Source: Siphonodentalium dalli (lineage: Eukaryota; Mollusca; Scaphopoda; Gadilida; Siphonodentaliidae). From it: a stretch of DNA of 64,000 nucleotides. Shown here piece by piece: positions 50,301-62,300 of the stretch (position 1 is the first letter of the stretch; each line of letters starts with the position of its first letter). The notes beneath the pieces are model-generated. The model had not been told where the DNA came from. It saw nothing but the letters and a program-made list of their open reading frames with translations, and searched no databases. The translations under genes were made by a program, and so were the position numbers. The stretch lies in contig CP136068.1 of assembly GCA_032622095.1 (NCBI GenBank), positions 129,833,989 through 129,897,988 on the forward strand, in the 5' to 3' direction.

Positions 50301-53300
50301 CTTTCAGTTAGGCGTTCGACTTAGAAAATATTTCAGCCCAAAAAATGGATTTCGAGTTTTTGCGCGAAACATCATGTTTTGACCCAATTCGTGCTCCCCC
50401 ACTCGAATCTGGTCAAAATTGTCAAGGAAACTCGAAAAGGAAATTCGAATGTCAGTCTGAAGTGTGAAGTTGGTTAGGCGTTCGGCGTTCGACATTCGTT
50501 TAACATTCAACTTAGAAAATTTCGACCGAAAAATGGAAATTTAGTTTTATGCGCTAAAGGTGTTCTTTTTACCCAATTCGTGCTCTATCAATCAAATCTG
50601 GTCTAACTTTCATCGTTTTCCAAAAAAATTATTTCGACCCAAAAATATATAGGCCCCTACAGAGGGGACAGGCCTCGTTTGTTGACCGATCGACACCAAA
50701 TTTGGTGAGGAAGTGTGTCCCCAGTAGTAATCTTCATAACCAAACGCACGGGTCGCAGACTGTTGCCGATTTCAAGTTTTTGAGTGAAATCGAATGTCAG
50801 GCTGGCTTTCAGTTAGGCGTTCGACTTAGAAAATATTTCAGCCCAAAAATGGATTTCGAGTTTTTTGCGCGAAACATCATGTTTTGACCCAATTCGTGCT
50901 CCCCCACTCGAATCTGGTCAAAATTGTCAAGGAAACTCGAAAAGTAAATTCGAATGTCAGTCTGAAGTGTGAAGTTGGTTAGGCGTTCGGCGTTCGACAT
51001 TCGTTTAACATTCAACTTAGAAAATTTCGACCGAAAAATGGAAATTTAGTTTTTTGCGCTAAAGGTGTTCTTTTTACCCAATTCGTGCTCTATCAATCAA
51101 ATCTGGTCCAACTTTCATCGTTTTCCAAAAAAATTATTTTACCGCCGGACTTGGAAAATTTCGACCCAAAAATATATAGGCCCCTACAGAGGGGACAGGC
51201 CTCGTTTGTTGACCGATCGACACCAAATTTGGTGAGGAAGTGTGTCCCCAGTAGTAATCTTCATAACCAAACGCACGGGTCGCAGACTGTTGCCGATTTC
51301 AAGTTTTTAAGTGAAATCGAATGTCAGGCTGGCTTTCAGTTAGGCGTTCGACTTAGAAAATATTTCAGCCCAAAAATGGATTTCGAGTTTTTTGCGCGAA
51401 ACATCATGTTTTGACCCAATTCGTGCTCCCCCACTCGAATCTGGTCAAAATTGTCAAGGAAACTCGAAAAGTAAATTCGAATGTCAGTCTGAAGTGTGAA
51501 GTTGGTTAGGCGTTCGGCGTTCGACATTCGTTTAACATTCAACTTAGAAAATTTCGACCGAAAAATGGAAATTTAGTTTTATGCGCTAAAGGTGTTCTTT
51601 TTACCCAATTCGTGCTCTATCAATCAAATCTGGTCTAACTTTCATCGTTTTCCAAAAAAATTATTTCGACCCAAAAATATATAGGCCCCTACAGAGGGGA
51701 CAGGCCTCGTTTGTTGACCGATCGACACCAAATTTGGTGAGGAAGTGTGTCCCCAGTAGTAATCTTCATAACCAAACGCACGGGTCGCAGACTGTTGCCG
51801 ATTTCAAGTTTTTAAGTGAAATCGAATGTCAGGCTGGCTTTCAGTTAGGCGTTCGACTTAGAAAATATTTCAGCCCAAAAATGGATTTCGAGTTTTTAGC
51901 GCGAAACATCATGTTTTGACCCAATTCGTGCTCCCCCACTCGAATCTGGTCAAAATTGTCAAGGAAACTCGAAAAGGAAATTCAAGTTTTCAAATTTCAA
52001 GTTTTTAAGTGAAATCGAATGTCAGGCTGGCTTTCAGTTAGGCGTTCGACTTAGAAAATATTTCAGCCCAAAAATGGATTTCGAGTTTTTTGCGCGAAAC
52101 ATCATGTTTTGACCCAATTCGTGCTCCCCCACTCGAATCTGGTCAAAATTGTCAAGGAAACTCGAAAAGGAAATTCGAATGTCAGTCTGAAGTGTGAAGT
52201 TGGTTAGGCGTTCGGCGTTCGACATTCGTTTAACATTCAACTTAGAAAATTTCGACCGAAAAATGGAAATTTAGTTTTATGCGCTAAAGGTGTTCTTTTT
52301 ACCCAATTCGTGCTCTATCAATCAAATCTGGTCTAACTTTCATCGTTTTCCAAAAAAATTATTTCGACCCAAAAATATATAGGCCCCTACAGAGGGGACA
52401 GGCCTCGTTTGTTGACCGATCGACACCAAATTTGGTGAGGAAGTGTGTCCCCAGTAGTAATCTTCATAACCAAACGCACGGGTCGCAGACTGTTGCCGAT
52501 TTCAAGTTTTTGAGTGAAATCGAATGTCAGGCTGGCTTTCAGTTAGGCGTTCGACTTAGAAAATATTTCAGCCCAAAAATGGATTTCGAGTTTTTTGCGC
52601 GAAACATCATGTTTTGACCCAATTCGTGCTCCCCCACTCGAATCTGGTCAAAATTGTCAAGGAAACTCGAAAAGTAAATTCGAATGTCAGTCTGAAGTGT
52701 GAAGTTGGTTAGGCGTTCGGCGTTCGACATTCGTTTAACATTCAACTTAGAAAATTTCGACCGAAAAATGGAAATTTAGTTTTTTGCGCTAAAGGTGTTC
52801 TTTTTACCCAATTCGTGCTCTATCAATCAAATCTGGTCCAACTTTCATCGTTTTCCAAAAAAATTATTTTACCGCCGGACTTGGAAAATTTCGACCCAAA
52901 AATATATAGGCCCCTACAGAGGGGACAGGCCTCGTTTGTTGACCGATCGACACCAAATTTGGTGAGGAAGTGTGTCCCCAGTAGTAATCTTCATAACCAA
53001 ACGCACGGGTCGCAGACTGTTGCCGATTTCAAGTTTTTAAGTGAAATCGAATGTCAGGCTGGCTTTCAGTTAGGCGTTCGACTTAGAAAATATTTCAGCC
53101 CAAAAATGGATTTCGAGTTTTTTGCGCGAAACATCATGTTTTGACCCAATTCGTGCTCCCCCACTCGAATCTGGTCAAAATTGTCAAGGAAACTCGAAAA
53201 GTAAATTCGAATGTCAGTCTGAAGTGTGAAGTTGGTTAGGCGTTCGGCGTTCGACATTCGTTTAACATTCAACTTAGAAAATTTCGACCGAAAAATGGAA

Positions 53301-56300
53301 ATTTAGTTTTTTGCGCTAAAGGTGTTCTTTTTACCCAATTCGTGCTCTATCAATCAAATCTGGTCCAACTTTCATCGTTTTCCAAAAAAATTATTTTACC
53401 GCCGGACTTGGAAAATTTCGACCCAAAAATATATAGGCCCCTACAGAGGGGACAGGCCTCGTTTGTTGACCGATCGACACCAAATTTGGTGAGGAAGTGT
53501 GTCCCCAGTAGTAATCTTCATAACCAAACGCACGGGTCGCAGTCTGTTGCCGATTTCAAGTTTTTGAGTGAAATCGAATGTCAGGCTGGCTTTCAGTTAG
53601 GCGTTCGACTTAGAAAATATTTCAGCCCAAAAATGGATTTCGAGTTTTTTGCGCGAAACATCATGTTTTGACCCAATTCGTGCTCCCCCACTCGAATCTG
53701 GTCAAAATTGTCAAGGAAACTCGAAAAGTAAATTCGAATGTCAGTCTGAAGTGTGAAGTTGGTTAGGCGTTCGGCGTTCGACATTCGTTTAACATTCAAC
53801 TTAGAAAATTTCGACCGAAAAATGGAAATTTAGTTTTTTGCGCTAAAGGTGTTCTTTTTACCCAATTCGTGCTCTATCAATCAAATCTGGTCCAACTTTC
53901 ATCGTTTTCCAAAAAAATTATTTTACCGCCGGACTTGGAAAATTTCGACCCAAAAATATATAGGCCCCTACAGAGGGGACAGGCCTCGTTTGTTGACCGA
54001 TCGACACCAAATTTGGTGAGGAAGTGTGTCCCCAGTAGTAATCTTCATAACCAAACGCACGGGTCGCAGACTGTTGCCGATTTCAAGTTTTTAAGTGAAA
54101 TCGAATGTCAGGCTGGCTTTCAGTTAGGCGTTCGACTTAGAAAATATTTCAGCCCAAAAATGGATTTCGAGTTTTTTGCGCGAAACATCATGTTTTGACC
54201 CAATTCGTGCTCCCCCACTCGAATCTGGTCAAAATTGTCAAGGAAACTCGAAAAGTAAATTCGAATGTCAGTCTGAAGTGTGAAGTTGGTTAGGCGTTCG
54301 GCGTTCGACATTCGTTTAACATTCAACTTAGAAAATTTCGACCGAAAAATGGAAATTTAGTTTTATGCGCTAAAGGTGTTCTTTTTACCCAATTCGTGCT
54401 CTATCAATCAAATCTGGTCTAACTTTCATCGTTTTCCAAAAAAATTATTTCGACCCAAAAATATATAGGCCCCTACAGAGGGGACAGGCCTCGTTTGTTG
54501 ACCGATCGACACCAAATTTGGTGAGGAAGTGTGTCCCCAGTAGTAATCTTCATAACCAAACGCACGGGTCGCAGACTGTTGCCGATTTCAAGTTTTTAAG
54601 TGAAATCGAATGTCAGGCTGGCTTTCAGTTAGGCGTTCGACTTAGAAAATATTTCAGCCCAAAAATGGATTTCGAGTTTTTTGCGCGAAACATCATGTTT
54701 TGACCCAATTCGTGCTCCCCCACTCGAATCTGGTCAAAATTGTCAAGGAAACTCGAAAAGTAAATTCGAATGTCAGTCTGAAGTGTGAAGTTGGTTAGGC
54801 GTTCGGCGTTCGACATTCGTTTAACATTCAACTTAGAAAATTTCGACCGAAAAATGGAAATTTAGTTTTTTGCGCTAAAGGTGTTCTTTTTACCCAATTC
54901 GTGCTCTATCAATCAAATCTGGTCCAACTTTCATCGTTTTCCAAAAAAATTATTTTACCGCCGGACTTGGAAAATTTCGACCCAAAAATATATAGGCCCC
55001 TACAGAGGGGACAGGCCTCGTTTGTTGACCGATCGACACCAAATTTGGTGAGGAAGTGTGTCCCCAGTAGTAATCTTCATAACCAAACGCACGGGTCGCA
55101 GACTGTTGCCGATTTCAAGTTTTTAAGTGAAATCGAATGTCAGGCTGGCTTTCAGTTAGGCGTTCGACTTAGAAAATATTTCAGCCCAAAAATGGATTTC
55201 GAGTTTTTTGCGCGAAACATCATGTTTTGACCCAATTCGTGCTCCCCCACTCGAATCTGGTCAAAATTGTCAAGGAAACTCGAAAAGTAAATTCGAATGT
55301 CAGTCTGAAGTGTGAAGTTGGTTAGGCGTTCGGCGTTCGACATTCGTTTAACATTCAACTTAGAAAATTTCGACCGAAAAATGAAAATTTAGTTTTATGC
55401 GCTAAAGGTGTTCTTTTTACCCAATTCGTGCTCTATCAATCAAATCTGGTCTAACTTTCATCGTTTTCCAAAAAAATTATTTCGACCCAAAAATATATAG
55501 GCCCCTACAGAGGGGACAGGCCTCGTTTGTTGACCGATCGACACCAAATTTGGTGAGGAAGTGTGTCCCCAGTAGTAATCTTCATAACCAAACGCACGGG
55601 TCGCAGACTGTTGCCGATTTCAAGTTTTTAAGTGAAATCGAATGTCAGGCTGGCTTTCAGTTAGGCGTTCGACTTAGAAAATATTTCAGCCCAAAAATGG
55701 ATTTCGAGTTTTTTGCGCGAAACATCATGTTTTGACCCAATTCGTGCTCCCCCACTCGAATCTGGTCAAAATTGTCAAGGAAACTCGAAAAGTAAATTCG
55801 AATGTCAGTCTGAAGTGTGAAGTTGGTTAGGCGTTCGGCGTTCGACATTAGTTTAACATTCAACTTAGAAAATTTCGACCGAAAAATGGAAATTTAGTTT
55901 TTTGCGCTAAAGGTGTTCTTTTTACCCAATTCGTGCTCTATCAATCAAATCTGGTCCAACTTTCATCGTTTTCCAAAAAAATTATTTTACCGCCGGACTT
56001 GGAAAATTTCGACCCAAAAATATATAGGCCCCTACAGAGGGGACAGGCCTCGTTTGTTGACCGATCGACACCAAATTTGGTGAGGAAGTGTGTCCCCAGT
56101 AGTAATCTTCATAACCAAACGCACGGGTCGCAGACTGTTGCCGATTTCAAGTTTTTAAGTGAAATCGAATGTCAGGCTGGCTTTCAGTTAGGCGTTCGAC
56201 TTAGAAAATATTTCAGCCCAAAAATGGATTTCGAGTTTTTAGCGCGAAACATCATGTTTTGACCCAATTCGTGCTCCCCCACTCGAATCTGGTCAAAATT

Positions 56301-59300
56301 GTCAAGGAAACTCGAAAAGGAAATTCAAGTTTTCAAATTTCAAGTTTTTAAGTGAAATCGAATGTCAGGCTGGCTTTCAGTTAGGCGTTCGACTTAGAAA
56401 ATATTTCAGCCCAAAAATGGATTTCGAGTTTTTTGCGCGAAACATCATGTTTTGACCCAATTCGTGCTCCCCCACTCGAATCTGGTCAAAATTGTCAAGG
56501 AAACTCGAAAAGGAAATTCGAATGTCAGTCTGAAGTGTGAAGTTGGTTAGGCGTTCGGCGTTCGACATTCGTTTAACATTCAACTTAGAAAATTTCGACC
56601 GAAAAATGGAAATTTAGTTTTATGCGCTAAAGGTGTTCTTTTTACCCAATTCGTGCTCTATCAATCAAATCTGGTCTAACTTTCATCGTTTTCCAAAAAA
56701 ATTATTTCGACCCAAAAATATATAGGCCCCTACAGAGGGGACAGGCCTCGTTTGTTGACCGATCGACACCAAATTTGGTGAGGAAGTGTGTCCCCAGTAG
56801 TAATCTTCATAACCAAACGCACGGGTCGCAGACTGTTGCCGATTTCAAGTTTTTAAGTGAAATCGAATGTCAGGCTGGCTTTCAGTTAGGCGTTCGACTT
56901 AGAAAATATTTCAGCCCAAAAATGGATTTCGAGTTTTTTGCGCGAAACATCATGTTTTGACCCAATTCGTGCTCCCCCACTCGAATCTGGTCAAAATTGT
57001 CAAGGAAACTCGAAAAGTAAATTCGAATGTCAGTCTGAAGTGTGAAGTTGGTTAGGCGTTCGGCGTTCGACATTAGTTTAACATTCAACTTAGAAAATTT
57101 CGACCGAAAAATGGAAATTTAGTTTTTTGCGCTAAAGGTGTTCTTTTTACCCAATTCGTGCTCTATCAATCAAATCTGGTCCAACTTTCATCGTTTTCCA
57201 AAAAAATTATTTTACCGCCGGACTTGGAAAATTTCGACCCAAAAATATATAGGCCCCTACAGAGGGGACAGGCCTCGTTTGTTGACCGATCGACACCAAA
57301 TTTGGTGAGGAAGTGTGTCCCCAGTAGTAATCTTCATAACCAAACGCACGGGTCGCAGACTGTTGCCGATTTCAAGTTTTTAAGTGAAATCGAATGTCAG
57401 GCTGGCTTTCAGTTAGGCGTTCGACTTAGAAAATATTTCAGCCCAAAAATGGATTTCGAGTTTTTTGCGCGAAACATCATGTTTTGACCCAATTCGTGCT
57501 CCCCCACTCGAATCTGGTCAAAATTGTCAAGGAAACTCGAAAAGTAAATTCGAATGTCAGTCTGAAGTGTGAAGTTGGTTAGGCGTTCGGCGTTCGACAT
57601 TAGTTTAACATTCAACTTAGAAAATTTCGACCGAAAAATGGAAATTTAGTTTTTTGCGCTAAAGGTGTTCTTTTTACCCAATTCGTGCTCTATCAATCAA
57701 ATCTGGTCCAACTTTCATCGTTTTCCAAAAAAATTATTTTACCGCCGGACTTGGAAAATTTCGACCCAAAAATATATAGGCCCCTACAGAGGGGACAGGC
57801 CTCGTTTGTTGACCGATCGACACCAAATTTGGTGAGGAAGTGTGTCCCCAGTAGTAATCTTCATAACCAAACGCACGGGTCGCAGACTGTTGCCGATTTC
57901 AAGTTTTTAAGTGAAATCGAATGTCAGGCTGGCTTTCAGTTAGGCGTTCGACTTAGAAAATATTTCAGCCCAAAAATGGATTTCGAGTTTTTAGCGCGAA
58001 ACATCATGTTTTGACCCAATTCGTGCTCCCCCACTCGAATCTGGTCAAAATTGTCAAGGAAACTCGAAAAGTAAATTCGAATGTCAGTCTGAAGTGTGAA
58101 GTTGGTTAGGCGTTCGGCGTTCGACATTAGTTTAACATTCAACTTAGAAAATTTCGACCGAAAAATGGAAATTTAGTTTTTTGCGCTAAAGGTGTTCTTT
58201 TTACCCAATTCGTGCTCTATCAATCAAATCTGGTCCAACTTTCATCGTTTTCCAAAAAATTTATTTTACCGCCGGACTTGGAAAATTTCGACCCAAAAAT
58301 ATATAGGCCCCTACAGAGGGGACAGGCCTCGTTTGTTGACCGATCGACACCAAATTTGGTGAGGAAGTGTGTCCCCAGTAGTAATCTTCATAACCAAACG
58401 CACGGGTCGCAGACTGTTGCCGATTTCAAGTTTTTAAGTGAAATCGAATGTCAGGCTGGCTTTCAGTTAGGCGTTCGACTTAGAAAATATTTCAGCCCAA
58501 AAATGGATTTCGAGTTTTTAGCGCGAAACATCATGTTTTGACCCAATTCGTGCTCCCCCACTCGAATCTGGTCAAAATTGTCAAGGAAACTCGAAAAGGA
58601 AATTCAAGTTTTCAAATTTCAAGTTTTTAAGTGAAATCGAATGTCAGGCTGGCTTTCAGTTAGGCGTTCGACTTAGAAAATATTTCAGCCCAAAAATGGA
58701 TTTCGAGTTTTTTGCGCGAAACATCATGTTTTGACCCAATTCGTGCTCCCCCACTCGAATCTGGTCAAAATTGTCAAGGAAACTCGAAAAGGAAATTCGA
58801 ATGTCAGTCTGAAGTGTGAAGTTGGTTAGGCGTTCGGCGTTCGACATTCGTTTAACATTCAACTTAGAAAATTTCGACCGAAAAATGGAAATTTAGTTTT
58901 ATGCGCTAAAGGTGTTCTTTTTACCCAATTCGTGCTCTATCAATCAAATCTGGTCTAACTTTCATCGTTTTCCAAAAAAATTATTTCGACCCAAAAATAT
59001 ATAGGCCCCTACAGAGGGGACAGGCCTCGTTTGTTGACCGATCGACACCAAATTTGGTGAGGAAGTGTGTCCCCAGCAGTAATCTTCATAACCAAACGCA
59101 CGGGTCGCAGACTGTTGCCGATTTCAAGTTTTTGAGTGAAATCGAATGTCAGGCTGGCTTTCAGTTAGGCGTTCGACTTAGAAAATATTTCAGCCCAAAA
59201 ATGGATTTCGAGTTTTTTGCGCGAAACATCATGTTTTGACCCAATTCGTGCTCCCCCACTCGAATCTGGTCAAAATTGTCAAGGAAACTCGAAAAGTAAA

Positions 59301-62300
59301 TTCGAATGTCAGTCTGAAGTGTGAAGTTGGTTAGGCGTTCGGCGTTCGACATTCGTTTAACATTCAACTTAGAAAATTTCGACCGAAAAATGGAAATTTA
59401 GTTTTTTGCGCTAAAGGTGTTCTTTTTACCCAATTCGTGCTCTATCAATCAAATCTGGTCCAACTTTCATCGTTTTCCAAAAAAATTATTTTACCGCCGG
59501 ACTTGGAAAATTTCGACCCAAAAATATATAGGCCCCTACAGAGGGGACAGGCCTCGTTTGTTGACCGATCGACACCAAATTTGGTGAGGAAGTGTGTCCC
59601 CAGTAGTAATCTTCATAACCAAACGCACGGGTCGCAGACTGTTGCCGATTTCAAGTTTTTAAGTGAAATCGAATGTCAGGCTGGCTTTCAGTTAGGCGTT
59701 CGACTTAGAAAATATTTCAGCCCAAAAATGGATTTCGAGTTTTTTGCGCGAAACATCATGTTTTGACCCAATTCGTGCTCCCCCACTCGAATCTGGTCAA
59801 AATTGTCAAGGAAACTCGAAAAGTAAATTCGAATGTCAGTCTGAAGTGTGAAGTTGGTTAGGCGTTCGGCGTTCGACATTCGTTTAACATTCAACTTAGA
59901 AAATTTCGACCGAAAAATGGAAATTTAGTTTTATGCGCTAAAGGTGTTCTTTTTACCCAATTCGTGCTCTATCAATCAAATCTGGTCTAACTTTCATCGT
60001 TTTCCAAAAAAATTATTTCGACCCAAAAATATATAGGCCCCTACAGAGGGGACAGGCCTCGTTTGTTGACCGATCGACACCAAATTTGGTGAGGAAGTGT
60101 GTCCCCAGTAGTAATCTTCATAACCAAACGCACGGGTCGCAGACTGTTGCCGATTTCAAGTTTTTAAGTGAAATCGAATGTCAGGCTGGCTTTCAGTTAG
60201 GCGTTCGACTTAGAAAATATTTCAGCCCAAAAATGGATTTCGAGTTTTTTGCGCGAAACATCATGTTTTGACCCAATTCGTGCTCCCCCACTCGAATCTG
60301 GTCAAAATTGTCAAGGAAACTCGAAAAGTAAATTCGAATGTCAGTCTGAAGTGTGAAGTTGGTTAGGCGTTCGGCGTTCGACATTAGTTTAACATTCAAC
60401 TTAGAAAATTTCGACCGAAAAATGGAAATTTAGTTTTTTGCGCTAAAGGTGTTCTTTTTACCCAATTCGTGCTCTATCAATCAAATCTGGTCCAACTTTC
60501 ATCGTTTTCCAAAAAAATTATTTTACCGCCGGACTTGGAAAATTTCGACCCAAAAATATATAGGCCCCTACAGAGGGGACAGGCCTCGTTTGTTGACCAA
60601 TCGACACCAAATTTGGTGAGGAAGTGTGTCCCCAGTAGTAATCTTCATAACCAAACGCACGGGTCGCAGACTGTTGCCGATTTCAAGTTTTTAAGTGAAA
60701 TCGAATGTCAGGCTGGCTTTCAGTTAGGCGTTCGACTTAGAAAATATTTCAGCCCAAAAATGGATTTCGAGTTTTTAGCGCGAAACATCATGTTTTGACC
60801 CAATTCGTGCTCCCCCACTCGAATCTGGTCAAAATTGTCAAGGAAACTCGAAAAGGAAATTCAAGTTTTCAAATTTCAAGTTTTTAAGTGAAATCGAATG
60901 TCAGGCTGGCTTTCAGTTAGGCGTTCGACTTAGAAAATATTTCAGCCCAAAAATGGATTTCGAGTTTTTTGCGCGAAACATCATGTTTTGACCCAATTCG
61001 TGCTCCCCCACTCGAATCTGGTCAAAATTGTCAAGGAAACTCGAAAAGGAAATTCGAATGTCAGTCTGAAGTGTGAAGTTGGTTAGGCGTTCGGCGTTCG
61101 ACATTCGTTTAACATTCAACTTAGAAAATTTCGACCGAAAAATGGAAATTTAGTTTTATGCGCTAAAGGTGTTCTTTTTACCCAATTCGTGCTCTATCAA
61201 TCAAATCTGGTCTAACTTTCATCGTTTTCCAAAAAAATTATTTCGACCCAAAAATATATAGGCCCCTACAGAGGGGACAGGCCTCGTTTGTTGACCGATC
61301 GACACCAAATTTGGTGAGGAAGTGTGTCCCCAGTAGTAATCTTCATAACCAAACGCACGGGTCGCAGACTGTTGCCGATTTCAAGTTTTTAAGTGAAATC
61401 GAATGTCAGGCTGGCTTTCAGTTAGGCGTTCGACTTAGAAAATATTTCAGCCCAAAAATGGATTTCGAGTTTTTTGCGCGAAACATCATGTTTTGACCCA
61501 ATTCGTGCTCCCCCACTCGAATCTGGTCAAAATTGTCAAGGAAACTCGAAAAGTAAATTCGAATGTCAGTCTGAAGTGTGAAGTTGGTTAGGCGTTCGGC
61601 GTTCGACATTCGTTTAACATTCAACTTAGAAAATTTCGACCGAAAAATGAAAATTTAGTTTTATGCGCTAAAGGTGTTCTTTTTACCCAATTCGTGCTCT
61701 ATCAATCAAATCTGGTCTAACTTTCATCGTTTTCCAAAAAAATTATTTCGACCCAAAAATATATAGGCCCCTACAGAGGGGACAGGCCTCGTTTGTTGAC
61801 CGATCGACACCAAATTTGGTGAGGAAGTGTGTCCCCAGTAGTAATCTTCATAACCAAACGCACGGGTCGCAGACTGTTGCCGATTTCAAGTTTTTAAGTG
61901 AAATCGAATGTCAGGCTGGCTTTCAGTTAGGCGTTCGACTTAGAAAATATTTCAGCCCAAAAATGGATTTCGAGTTTTTTGCGCGAAACATCATGTTTTG
62001 ACCCAATTCGTGCTCCCCCACTCGAATCTGGTCAAAATTGTCAAGGAAACTCGAAAAGTAAATTCGAATGTCAGTCTGAAGTGTGAAGTTGGTTAGGCGT
62101 TCGGCGTTCGACATTAGTTTAACATTCAACTTAGAAAATTTCGACCGAAAAATGGAAATTTTGTTTTATGCGCTAAAGGTGTTCTTTTTACCCAATTCGT
62201 GCTCTATCAATCAAATCTGGTCCAACTTTCATCGTTTTCCAAAAAAATTATTTTACCGCCGGACTTGGAAAATTTCGACCCAAAAATATATAGGCCCCTA

